Shown here piece after piece: positions 7,733 through 15,712 of a DNA stretch of 64,000 nucleotides. Under the pieces are notes generated by a model that did no database searches, was not told the DNA's origin, and saw only the letters and a program-made list of their open reading frames with translations. A program made the position numbers and the translations under genes. Position 1 is the first letter of the stretch, and every line of letters starts with the position of its first letter. The DNA comes from Pseudonocardia sp. TRM90224 (GTDB lineage: Bacteria; Actinomycetota; Actinomycetes; Mycobacteriales; Pseudonocardiaceae): the NCBI RefSeq assembly GCF_021245725.1, contig NZ_JAJGSX010000028.1:58409-122408 (forward strand), given 5' to 3'.

Positions 7733-9415
7733 GTGACCCGGATGGTGTTCGATCTCGAAGCGGTGGCCGCGCGCCTCGACCCGGTCGGCTTCACCGGTGC
7801 CCTCACGGCGGCGGCTGCGGCGCTGGCGCGCGACCCGCTGCCGGCCGTGCGGGGCGCGGCCGAGCTCGCCGCGGGGAACGGGCGGGCCACGGTCGCCGCG
7901 CTCGTGCGGGCTGCTGGCGGGACCGCGACGGGACCGGCCGAGCTGCCCGCGAAGGACCGCCGCTACGCCGACCCGGCATGGGAGGCGAACGCCTTCTACT
8001 ACCTCCTGCGCCAGCAGCACTCGCTGTTCGCCGAGCACCTGCGCGCGGCCGCGGCCGGGCTCGAGCTCGACGCGCCGGCCCGCGGCAAGGTCGACTTCCT
8101 CGTCCAGCAGGTGGTCGAGGCGGCGGCACCGGTCAACTGGCCGTGGTCGAACCCCAGGATGCTCACGAAGGCGTTCGAGACCGGCGGGCTCAGCCTCGTC
8201 CGCGGCGCGCGCAACGTGCTGCGCGACGCCGTCACCAACCGCGGCATGCCGCGCAAGACCGTGGAGGGGCGGTTCACGCCGGGTGTCGAGCTCGCGGTGA
8301 CGCCCGGCACGGTCGTCTTCCGCAACCGGCTCATCGAGCTGATCCAGTACGCGCCGCAGACCGACGAGGTCTTCGAGACGCCGCTGCTGCTCTCGCCGCC
8401 GTGGATCAACAAGTTCTACGTGATGGATCTTGCACCGGGTAAGAGCCTCGTCGAGTGGGCGGTCCGGCACGGCCACACCGTCTTCATGATCAGTTACCGC
8501 AACCCGGACGCCGACCTGCGGGACGTCACGATGAGCGACTACCTGCGCGAGGGGCCGCTCGCGGCGCTGGACGTCGTGCAGGAGATCACCGGAGCGGACC
8601 GCGTCAACATGGGCGCGCTGTGCCTGGGCGGGACGCTCGCGACGGCGGCGACGGCGTGGCTCGCGGCCCGCGGCGACGACCGGGTCGGTTCGTTGACGCT
8701 GATGAACACGCTGCTCGACTACGCCGAACCGGGCCGGCTGGGCGTCTTCACGGACGAGGCCACGATCGCGCGGCTTGAGCGCGCCATGCGCCGCGACGGC
8801 TACCTCCCGGCGCAGAGCATGGCCACTACGTTCGACCTGCTGCGTGCGACCGACCTGATCTGGAACTACGTCGTCACCACGTGGCTGCTGGGGGAGGACC
8901 CCGCGCCGTTCGACATCCTCGCCTGGAACGCCGACTCCACGCGGATGCCCGCCGCGATGCAATCGGAGTACCTGCGCGCGCTCTACCTGCGCAACAGCTT
9001 CGCCGAGGGCACGTTCGAGCTGGCCGGCGAGCACCTCGACCTCGCGGCCGTGCGCCAGGACGCCTACGTCGTGAGCGCCGAGGCCGACCACATCGCGCCG
9101 TGGGCGTCGGTGTACTCCGGGGCGGCCCGGCTGGGCGGGACGGTGCGCTTCGTCCTTTCCAATGCCGGGCACATCGCCGGAGTCGTCAACCCGCCGTCGG
9201 CGAAGTCGCGGCACTGGTACGGCGAGTCCGGGCAGCTGCCGGGCGACGCTGCGCAGTGGCGCGCCGCCGCGGGCGAGCACCGCGCGAGCTGGTGGGAGGA
9301 CTGGACACCGTGGATCGAGGCCCGGGCCGGCGCCCGGCGCACCCCGCCGCCCACCGGCAGCGCCGCGCACCCGCCGCTGCAGGCCGCGCCGGGCAGTTAC
9401 GTTCTGGAGGCATGA
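7733..9415 (+). CDS. phaC: Class I poly(3-hydroxyalkanoate) synthase
   Basis: The 560-residue protein polymerises hydroxyacyl-CoA at the granule surface. The nucleophile is Cys297 in GALCLGGTLA, the acid is Asp452 in SAEADHIAPW, and the His is His480 in LSNAGHIAGVVNPP. The 28-residue spacing from Asp to His equals that in the Ralstonia enzyme (D480/H508). Other family hallmarks are LIELIQYAPQT, PPWINKFYVMDL and MISYRNPDADLRDVTM. GTG 7733 is the start. It forms a tight cluster with the Cro/C1-type regulator gene (7 bp downstream) and the phasin gene, which points to a PHA-granule operon. Confidence 0.94.
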   Translation: MTRMVFDLEAVAARLDPVGFTGALTAAAAALARDPLPAVRGAAELAAGNGRATVAALVRAAGGTATGPAELPAKDRRYADPAWEANAFYYLLRQQHSLFAEHLRAAAAGLELDAPARGKVDFLVQQVVEAAAPVNWPWSNPRMLTKAFETGGLSLVRGARNVLRDAVTNRGMPRKTVEGRFTPGVELAVTPGTVVFRNRLIELIQYAPQTDEVFETPLLLSPPWINKFYVMDLAPGKSLVEWAVRHGHTVFMISYRNPDADLRDVTMSDYLREGPLAALDVVQEITGADRVNMGALCLGGTLATAATAWLAARGDDRVGSLTLMNTLLDYAEPGRLGVFTDEATIARLERAMRRDGYLPAQSMATTFDLLRATDLIWNYVVTTWLLGEDPAPFDILAWNADSTRMPAAMQSEYLRALYLRNSFAEGTFELAGEHLDLAAVRQDAYVVSAEADHIAPWASVYSGAARLGGTVRFVLSNAGHIAGVVNPPSAKSRHWYGESGQLPGDAAQWRAAAGEHRASWWEDWTPWIEARAGARRTPPPTGSAAHPPLQAAPGSYVLEA

Positions 9416-9422
9416 TGGTCCG

Positions 9423-9812
9423 ATGACAGCCCGCCCCTCCGAGCCTGCCGACTCCGGCTGGTCGGCCTCGATGAACGTGCTCGGCGACTTCATCCGCGCA
9501 CAGCGCCAGCTCGCCAAGATGTCGCTGCGCGAGATGGCGGCGATGTCGAACGTCTCGAACGCCTACCTCAGCCAGGTGGAGCGCGGGCTGCACCAGCCGT
9601 CGCTCAAGGTGCTGCAGTCGATCGCCGACGCACTGCAGCTCTCGACCGACCAGCTGCTCAAGCAGGCCGGGTGGAGCACGTCGGCGGGCAGCGACGGTGC
9701 GGGGCCGGTGGCGCAGAGCACCGAGGACGCGATCAAGGCCGACCCCCGGCTCTCGCCGGAGCAGCGCACGGCGCTGCTCGGGGTGTACCGCAGCTTCGTC
9801 GGGACTGCTTGA
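9423..9812 (+). CDS. Cro/C1-type helix-turn-helix regulator in the PHA cluster
   Basis: The 129-residue protein has one HTH_3 domain at about residues 22-80: LGDFIRAQRQLAKMSLREMA, then SNAYLSQVERGLHQPSLKVL. The C-terminal tail is short and polar, without a sensor domain. It starts 7 bp after the phaC stop. Its position between phaC and the phasin suggests it senses PHA or controls the phasin, a role played by unrelated PhaR proteins in other bacteria; this is inference. Its TGA codon overlaps the -35 box of the phasin promoter. Confidence 0.85.
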   Translation: MTARPSEPADSGWSASMNVLGDFIRAQRQLAKMSLREMAAMSNVSNAYLSQVERGLHQPSLKVLQSIADALQLSTDQLLKQAGWSTSAGSDGAGPVAQSTEDAIKADPRLSPEQRTALLGVYRSFVGTA

Positions 9813-9837
9813 CATAGTTAATGCAGATGCTCAGTAT
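9809..9837 (+). promoter_or_regulatory. Sigma-70-type promoter of the phasin gene
   Basis: A perfect -35 box TTGACA (9809-9814) is followed after exactly 17 bp by CAGTAT (9832-9837). Transcription would start near 9844, about 26 nt before the phasin ATG. The -35 box overlaps the TGA stop codon of the upstream regulator gene. This is among the best consensus promoters in the window and predicts strong expression of the phasin independently of phaC. Confidence 0.75.
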
Positions 9838-9869
9838 GGGTAGCAAGTTCCACTCCAGGAGGACCCGTC

Positions 9870-10127
9870 ATGAGCGCACCGACCGACCAGTTCACCGAGA
9901 CCGTGACCCGCGCGCAGGAGGCGGTCACCGCCGCCGTCCGCACGTGGACCGACACCGTGCTCTCCAGCCTGTCGGGCGTGCAGGCGCTCCCCGACGCCAC
10001 GGCCGTCGTCGACCGCTACTTCGAGATCGCGCAGCAGGTGCTCGACACGCAGCGCGAGTTCGCCCACTCCGTGCTCGCGGCAGGAGTGCTCAAGGCCGAC
10101 GCGACGCCCGCGTCGAAGGAGGGCTGA
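9870..10127 (+). CDS. Phasin-like PHA granule protein
   Basis: The 85-residue amphipathic helical protein has no Cys. Two long helices are predicted from DQFTETVTRAQEAVTAAVRT and VVDRYFEIAQQVLDTQREFA, the latter typical of short actinobacterial phasins. Phasins coat PHA granules and limit coalescence. The gene has an excellent AGGAGG ribosome site and its own TTGACA promoter, consistent with a very abundant structural protein. Position after phaC supports the call; sequence identity to known phasins is low, so the function leans on context. Confidence 0.8.
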   Translation: MSAPTDQFTETVTRAQEAVTAAVRTWTDTVLSSLSGVQALPDATAVVDRYFEIAQQVLDTQREFAHSVLAAGVLKADATPASKEG

Positions 10128-10140
10128 CCGCCCGCACGGC

Positions 10141-10307
10141 GCGGCCCCTACTCGCCCACGGCGTGGCCCCGACTCGCCCACGGTGACACCCCGACTCGCG
10201 CACGGCGCGGCCCCGACTCGCGGGTACGCGGCGAGTCGGGGTGTGCGTGCGCGCGAGTCGGGGTGTGGGTGTGGGTGAGTCGGGGTGTCCGAGTGGGCGA
10301 GTCGGGG

Positions 10308-10308
<1 letters not shown>
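10141..10308. repeat. Mirror repeat array 1 (CCCCGACTCGC / GCGAGTCGGGG)
   Basis: Four units with CCC(C)(G/T)ACTCGC on the left are followed by four reverse-complement units with G(C/T)GAGTCGGGG on the right, at a period near 20-22 bp. The centre (10211-10241) has perfect 11-bp arms around a 9-nt loop. The array fills the gap between the convergent phasin and dtd genes and can form one large nested hairpin in either transcript. Sister arrays lie at 24168, 43851 and 57890. Confidence 0.88.
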
Positions 10309-10729
<421 letters not shown>

Positions 10730-10733
<4 letters not shown>

Positions 10734-12214
10734 GGTGCTGGCACCAGCAACCCGTGCCGGATGAACTCCCGCACGGCCGGCAGGGTCGCCGCGACCAGCT
10801 CGTCGGCCGGCCGGTCGTGCGCGAACGCCAGCAGCTCCACCAGCTCGCCCATCGCGAGATCGCCGCGGCAGCCGGCGAGCAGCGCGGCGGCGGGCTCGTC
10901 CACCTCGTGCCGCCACCGCGGCCCGTCGAGGCGCGCGACAGCGGCCCCGACCTCGGCCCAGCCGTCGCCGTCGGCCGTCCCGGGCTCCGCGAAGCGTTCC
11001 AGCACCACCGACGGTGCGACGGCGAGCCGGGCGCCGAGCAGCGTGTCGTCGCTCTCGTGCGAGCGCAGCCAGTCGACCCGGTCGAGCCAGCCCTCCACCT
11101 CGGGGCCGAGCGGGTCGTCGACGGCGCCGGTGAGGTCCTCGAACACCACCGTGCCCGGTCCGTCGGTGCGGCGCAGCGTGATCAGGCCGAACCCGATGGC
11201 CTCGACGCGTTCGCGCTCCAGCCAGTCCAGCCACGCGCCCGCTTGCGCCCGTGCGGCCGGCGAGGCCAGCTCGAGGCCCGCGTCGCGCTGCCAGGTGCCG
11301 ACGTGCAGCGCCGGGTCGGCGACCTCGCGCTGCAGCACCCACGCGTCGACGCCCTCCGGCAGTCACGAGCGGACCCGGTCGGGCCAGTCCTCGTCGCGCA
11401 CGTGCAGCCACGAGCCGAGCAGCTGCGCGACCCCGCCGGGCTCCAGATGTGCGGGCAGGGCCCGGACCAGCGCGCCGAGCGCGTCGTCGCCGCCCTGTCC
11501 CGAGTCGCGGTAGACGTAGTCGACCCGGGCCGGGCCGGGCACGAACGGCGGGTTGGACACGATCTGGTCGAACCGGCGTCCCGCCACCGGCTCCAGCCAC
11601 GGCCCGGCGAGCAGCTCCACGTCGAGGTCGTTCAACGTGAACGTGGCGCGGGCCATCGCGAGCGCGCGCGGCGCGAGGTCGGTACCGGTGACGGCGCCGG
11701 CGTGCCGGGTGGCGTGCAGCGCCTGCACGCCGCACCCGGTGCCGAGGTCGAGCAGGGTCTGCACGGGCCGCCGGACGGTCGCCGCGGCCAGCGTGAGCGA
11801 CGCGGCGCCGACGCCGGTGACGTGCTCGCGGTCCTGCCGGCGCAGGTCGAGGTCCGACAGGACCCACCAGTCCCGCTCCTCGTCGCCGTAGGGGCGCAGG
11901 TCGAGCGTGGCCGCCCAGCCGCCGTCGGCCGCCCGCAACAGCCCGGCCGCGGCGGCCTCCGCGGGGGTGAGCGGGGCGAGCGCGGCCTCGACGGCTGCGG
12001 CGGGTTCGACGGCGTCGAGCAGGAACATCCGGACGAGCACGCCCAGCTCGCCGGCATCGGCCGTGGCGCGGAACGCGGGCTCGACCTCACCCCGGCCGAG
12101 CGCGGCGTGCGCGGCGGGCCCGAGCAGCTCGCGGACGCCGTCGGTGCTGAACCGGGCCCGCTGCAGAGCGGTGCGCAGCGCGTCCGCGGCGGCGGGGGAG
12201 AGGTGCGGGTGCAT
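10730..12214 (-). pseudogene. Class I SAM methyltransferase (HemK/RsmC-like), interrupted by in-frame TGA
   Basis: A 494-codon methyltransferase is split by one TGA at 11363-11365. The N-terminal 283 residues have an own helical domain, SAM motif I (LLDLGTGCGVQALHA) and the catalytic-type NPPF (QIVSNPPFVPGP). After GSWLHVRDEDWPDRVRS comes TGA, then LPEGVDAWVLQRE continues in the same frame into a C-terminal domain of about 200 residues ending in EFIRHGLLVPAP. Intact homologues read RSWLP here, so TGG to TGA at one Trp codon explains it. A GTG at 11338 could restart the C-terminal part. The alternatives are a sequencing error or stop readthrough. Confidence 0.82.
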
Positions 12215-12275
12215 CCGACGATGATCCCGCGCCGGCTTTCCGACAGCGTCGCCGCACCCGGCGTGCTTCCATGAG

Positions 12276-12806
12276 GTGGTGCGGTGGTGGAGGGCGTTCT
12301 CCCGGCTCGGGGTCCTGCTCGACGTCGCGTTCGCGCTGGTCTTCGTGCTGGTCCCGGTGGGGATCGGACTCGTGGGACTGCGGATGGTCGGCGACGCCGG
12401 CGTGCTGGAGGAGCGCGGCGCGACGGCGCCCGGCCGCGTGGTCGAGCTGCGCGTGTCCCGTGACTACTCGCAGAACCCGCCCTCGATCGACGAGGAGAAC
12501 GTGTTCGCGTTCGTCGTCGACGGGCGGGAGCACACGTTCGTCGAGGGCGGCGACAAGGCCGTCGGCACACCCGTCACCGTCTGGTTCGACCCGCGCGACC
12601 CCGCGACCGTCGCGACGACGAACCCGCCGGGTACCCACCGGGTGATCGGGTACGTGCTGGTGGTCGCCGCGGCGCTGTTCCTCTGCGGGGCGCTCTGGGT
12701 GGGCGGGCGGATCGTCGTCGAGTGGATGAGCGCGGTGCCCCGTAGGCGGAAAGCGCGCCGCGCGCAGGCCCGATTCCGCCGGAACATGCCAGGATCAGGC
12801 CCATGA
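12276..12806 (+). CDS. DUF3592-type membrane protein
   Basis: The 176-residue protein has an N-terminal membrane segment (LGVLLDVAFALVFVLVPVGI), an extracytoplasmic beta-rich part (GRVVELRVSRDY through VTVWFDPRDPATVAT) and a second membrane segment (VIGYVLVVAAALFLCGALWV) before a basic tail. This fits the DUF3592 layout, whose function is unknown. Start GTG 12276 has GAGGTG directly before it; GTG 12279 is also possible. Its stop overlaps the next start codon (ATGA), so it is co-transcribed with the DNA-repair gene. It is divergent from the methyltransferase gene. Confidence 0.72.
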   Translation: MVRWWRAFSRLGVLLDVAFALVFVLVPVGIGLVGLRMVGDAGVLEERGATAPGRVVELRVSRDYSQNPPSIDEENVFAFVVDGREHTFVEGGDKAVGTPVTVWFDPRDPATVATTNPPGTHRVIGYVLVVAAALFLCGALWVGGRIVVEWMSAVPRRRKARRAQARFRRNMPGSGP

Positions 12807-13387
12807 CCCGCACGTTGTCGCTCTCCCAGATCCCCGAGGCCGACGCGATGCTCGACCGCGACCCGCTCGCGCTGCTCATCGGCATGCTGCTGGACCAGCA
12901 GGTGGCGATGGAGCACGCCTTCGGCGCGCCGGTGCGACTTGCCGAGCGGCTCGGCCGCGACCACCTCGACGCCCGCGAGCTCGCCGGCTACGACCCCGAA
13001 GCGCTCGTCACGATCTTCGCGACGCCGCGCGCGCTGCACCGCTACCCGAAGTCGATGGCGGGCCGGGTGCAGGCGCTGTGCGCGGCGATCGTCGAGCTGT
13101 ACGACGGGGACGTCACGCAGCTGTGGAGCGACGTCCCCGACGGCAAGGAGCTGTACGCGCGCCTCCTCTCGCTGCCGGGCTTCGGCAAGCAGAAGGCGCA
13201 GATCTTCGTCGCGCTGCTGGGCAAGCAGCGCGGGGTCACCCCGCCCGGCTGGCGCGAGGCTGCCGGCGGCTACGGCGAGGAGGGCGTGCACAAGTCGGTC
13301 GCGGACGTCGTCGACGCCGAGTCGCTCACCCGCGTCCGCGAGTTCAAGCAGGCCGCGAAGGCGGCGGCGAAGGCCGGCAACGCGTAG
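12803..13387 (+). CDS. HhH-GPD family base-excision repair protein
   Basis: The 194-residue protein matches the small actinobacterial HhH-GPD family. The N-terminal helical part LALLIGMLLDQQVAMEHAF is like the start of AlkA/Nth-type glycosylases, and the helix-hairpin-helix is LLSLPGFGKQKAQIFVALL. No iron-sulfur cluster cysteines are present. A role in removing damaged bases is assumed from the fold; the specific lesion is unknown. It overlaps the upstream DUF3592 gene by ATGA. Its stop codon TAG (13385-13387) lies across the first bases of a 27-bp palindrome. Confidence 0.85.
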   Translation: MTRTLSLSQIPEADAMLDRDPLALLIGMLLDQQVAMEHAFGAPVRLAERLGRDHLDARELAGYDPEALVTIFATPRALHRYPKSMAGRVQALCAAIVELYDGDVTQLWSDVPDGKELYARLLSLPGFGKQKAQIFVALLGKQRGVTPPGWREAAGGYGEEGVHKSVADVVDAESLTRVREFKQAAKAAAKAGNA

Positions 13388-13412
13388 GGCCGGAAAGTGG
13401 CTTTCCTGCCCT
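13386..13412. repeat. 27-bp palindrome, single copy 2
   Basis: A lone copy of the AGGGCCGG...CCTGCCCT element begins inside the TAG stop codon of the HhH-GPD gene. It ends 14 bp before the convergent AHSA1 gene. Unlike most loci it has no inverted partner. Confidence 0.88.
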
Positions 13413-13425
13413 CGCGTGTCAGCCG

Positions 13426-13941
13426 TCAGCCGGCCGACGGGATGGGCGCACCCGAGGGCATGCCGGCCGCGACGTAGGCGTCGTACACCGGCTGCCACGG
13501 CAGCGCCGACGAGCTGTGCGGCCCCTCGGCGGGCTCGCCGTCGACGTGCTTGTCCAGCTCGGCGAGGCACACCTGCCAGCCGGCGGCGGTGCGCGCCGCC
13601 GCGTTCTCCGCGCCGAGCACGTGCACGAACGTGAGGACGCATCCGGCGTCCGTCGGGGCCAGCTCGAAGATCAGCTCGTCGGTCTCCCACGTGTAGGCGA
13701 GGCGGCGCGGCGGGTCGAACGCGAGCACGGTGCCGGAGGTGGCGGCGGGGATGTTGGGGTCGTCGGTGAACTCGATCCGGCCGCCGACCACCTGCTCCAT
13801 GCGCACGCTCGACGGGAACCAGTGCCGCAGGTCCTCCGTCTCGGTGATCGCGGCCCAGACCCGTTCGACCGGGTGGCCGAACGTGCGCCGGAACCGCACC
13901 GCGGGGCGGCCGTCGTGCTGGACGAACGTCGCCTGCTCCAT
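13426..13941 (-). CDS. SRPBCC / AHSA1-domain protein
   Basis: The 171-residue protein has the START-like fold of the Aha1 C-terminal family: FRRTFGHPVERVWAAITETEDLRHWFP at the start, then GGRIEF, RRLAYTWETDELIFELAP and AAGWQVCLAELDKHVDGE at the end. Such proteins bind hydrophobic ligands in a cavity; the actual role is unknown. ATG 13941 follows GGAGGAGAC. In many actinomycetes this family is paired with an ArsR regulator, and here an ArsR gene is divergent 114 bp away, which supports regulation by it. Confidence 0.87.
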   Translation of the reverse strand: MEQATFVQHDGRPAVRFRRTFGHPVERVWAAITETEDLRHWFPSSVRMEQVVGGRIEFTDDPNIPAATSGTVLAFDPPRRLAYTWETDELIFELAPTDAGCVLTFVHVLGAENAAARTAAGWQVCLAELDKHVDGEPAEGPHSSSALPWQPVYDAYVAAGMPSGAPIPSAG

Positions 13942-14055
13942 GTCGTCTCCTCCGTGATCGGTTTCTGTCTCGAACATGCCCTAGCAAGTATATAGCTGTC
14001 AAGGCATGGAGTTGGGTTGCCGACCTCCCGCCGGCTGAACGGCTAGGGTCGGTTC

Positions 14056-14454
14056 GTGCACCAGGTCCCCGCGGCACGACGCGACGTCCGCGTCATCGAC
14101 CCTGACCAGGTGTGCGACGCCACGGCCGTGCTCGCCGACGGCGAGCAGGTGCGCCGGTCGGCCGCGGTGCTCGACGCGTTGGGCGACGTCAACCGCCTGT
14201 CGATCCTGCTGGCCCTGCATCACGCCGGCGACCTTTGCGTCTCCGACCTGGCGTTCGCCGTCGGGATGAGCGACAGCGCCGTCTCGCACGCCCTGCGGCT
14301 GCTGCGCGCGCACGGCATGGTCAGCGCGCACCGGGAGGGGCGGCTGGTGCGTTACCGCGTCACCGGCGACCTCACGAGGCGGCTGCTGGACGTGGTCTCC
14401 GAGGGTGTGGTCGGCGACATCGCGCTGCACGCCGACGACACCGCCCGGCACTGA
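14056..14454 (+). CDS. ArsR/SmtB-family metal-responsive-type regulator
   Basis: The 132-residue winged helix has LDALGDVNRLSILLALHHAG, then DLCVSDLAFAVGMSDSAVSHALRLLRAHGMVSAHREG as helix-turn-helix and wing. The Cys of DLCVSDLA sits at the alpha-3 metal site (ELCVCDL in ArsR/CadC), but the second Cys is Ser; another Cys is at DQVCDAT near the N-terminus, as in CmtR/CadC-like sensors. Metal sensing is therefore possible but unproven, and no transporter is adjacent. It starts at GTG 14056. The spacer to the AHSA1 gene has an AT-rich stretch (AAGTATATAGCTG) that may be the operator-promoter. Confidence 0.85.
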   Translation: MHQVPAARRDVRVIDPDQVCDATAVLADGEQVRRSAAVLDALGDVNRLSILLALHHAGDLCVSDLAFAVGMSDSAVSHALRLLRAHGMVSAHREGRLVRYRVTGDLTRRLLDVVSEGVVGDIALHADDTARH

Positions 14455-14504
14455 GCGGAAACAGGGGCCGGGTCGGCGCGCGGTTCACGCTTGCGAGTGG
14501 CACG

Positions 14505-14828
14505 ATGGAGCAAGTGAGCGACGCCGAACGACCTGCGGAACCGGTCCTGATCACCGATGCTGCGCGCTCGTACGAAGACGATCTTGCGGCGCGCAAGCGC
14601 CGCTACAAGATCATGATGGGGATGCGCATCCCGTTCATGATCATGGCGGCGGCCTGCTACCAGATCCCGTGGCTCGCCGTCGGGCTGCTCGTCCTCTCGA
14701 TCCCGCTGCCGTGGATGGCGGTGCTGATCGCGAACGACCGCCTGCCCAAGAAGCGCGAGGAGGTCAACCGCTACCGCGGCGACCGCCGCGCCGTCGAGGG
14801 CCGCGAGCACCCCGTCATCGAGGGTTAA
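14505..14828 (+). CDS. DUF3099 two-helix membrane protein
   Basis: The 107-residue protein has the family opening (VLITDAARSYEDDLAARKRRY) followed by two membrane helices (IPFMIMAAACYQIPW and LAVGLLVLSIPLPWMAVLIA) and a charged tail. Function is unknown; the family is confined to actinobacteria. ATG 14505 is taken, but GTG 14514 (VSDAER) is an alternative. Its last codons and stop (VIEG then TAA) are the first unit of a 17-bp tandem repeat, so unit loss or gain would change the C-terminus only slightly. Confidence 0.86.
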   Translation: MEQVSDAERPAEPVLITDAARSYEDDLAARKRRYKIMMGMRIPFMIMAAACYQIPWLAVGLLVLSIPLPWMAVLIANDRLPKKREEVNRYRGDRRAVEGREHPVIEG

Positions 14829-14881
14829 GGGTCATCGAGGGGTAAGGGTCATCGAGGGGTAAGGGTCATCGAGGGCTAGGG
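14814..14881. repeat. 17-bp tandem repeat spanning two convergent stop codons
   Basis: Four tandem 17-bp units of the form GTCATCGAGGGGTAAGG (14814, 14831, 14848, 14865) differ at one to three positions. The first unit holds the DUF3099 stop (TAA, 14826-14828). The last holds the TAG of the convergent sugar kinase gene (14876-14878, minus strand). Slippage here would change the gap between genes in 17-bp steps without damaging either protein. Confidence 0.92.
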
Positions 14882-15712
14882 TCTCGGCCGCGCGCCCAGC
14901 TGCCCGACGGCCGCGGCCCCGGATCCGCACCCCGCCCGCAGCGCCTCCGCGGGTTCCGCGCCGCCCAGCCATGCCACCAGCAGCCCGGCGTTGAAAGCGT
15001 CGCCGGCGCCGGTCGGGTCGACGACCTGCGACTCCGGTGGCGACACCTGCCATCCGCCTGATCGATCGGTCCACGTAGCCGCTCCCGGTCCTGCCGTAGC
15101 CGCCACCGCGCCGACGTCGGCGAGCAGCCGCTCGGTGGCGCCGAGCGCGCGCCGCCCGTCGGCGTTGGGCAGGAGCAGGTCGACACCGCGCACCCAGGTC
15201 ATGAATTCGGCGGTGATCGCCGACGCGGGCGGCGGGTCGACCGACGTGCTCAGCCCGGCTGTCCGGGCCGCCCCCAGCGCCGCCAGGCCGGCCGGCCGGG
15301 ACGCGGCGTCGAGCAGCACGTACCCGGAAACGTGCAGGTGTGACGCGCCACCAAAGGGCGGCAGGTCGGCGGGGGACAGGCGCGCGGCCGCGCCGCGGTC
15401 GGAGAACATCGTGCGCTCGTTGCCGTCGAGCAGCGCGACGACCGTGCAGGTCGGCAGGTCGGGGTCGACCGTGACGTGCAGTCCGACACCCGCCGCGGCG
15501 AGATCTGCATGGGCCGCGCGGCCCGCGGGGTCGTCGCCGACCCGCGCCACGAGCGTCACGGCCGCGCCGAGATGTGCCATCCAGGCCGCGGTGTTCGCGG
15601 CAGCGCCGCCGGCGCGCATGCGGATCGTCGCCGGCACGTCGGCGCCCGCCACGGCCGGCGTGTGCGGCGCGACCAGCACGTCGACGGCCACATCGCCCAG
15701 TACGACGATCAT
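14876..15712 (-). CDS. psuK: PfkB-family sugar kinase, probable pseudouridine kinase
   Basis: The 278-residue ribokinase-family protein has the N-terminal glycine motif (MRAGGAAANTAAWMAHLGA) and the ATP/anion-hole motif VVDPTGAGDAFNAGLL with the catalytic Asp. It starts at ATG 15712, overlapping the psuG stop (ATGA). In pseudouridine catabolism PsuK phosphorylates pseudouridine and PsuG then cleaves the C-C bond. The tight overlap with psuG is the main ground for choosing this substrate over other sugars or nucleosides. Confidence 0.84.
   Translation of the reverse strand: MIVVLGDVAVDVLVAPHTPAVAGADVPATIRMRAGGAAANTAAWMAHLGAAVTLVARVGDDPAGRAAHADLAAAGVGLHVTVDPDLPTCTVVALLDGNERTMFSDRGAAARLSPADLPPFGGASHLHVSGYVLLDAASRPAGLAALGAARTAGLSTSVDPPPASAITAEFMTWVRGVDLLLPNADGRRALGATERLLADVGAVAATAGPGAATWTDRSGGWQVSPPESQVVDPTGAGDAFNAGLLVAWLGGAEPAEALRAGCGSGAAAVGQLGARPRP

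Noticed and set aside
11363..11365. TGA as a selenocysteine codon
   Set aside because: The expected residue is Trp in RSWLP, no redox motif surrounds it, and no SECIS-like stem-loop was evident.
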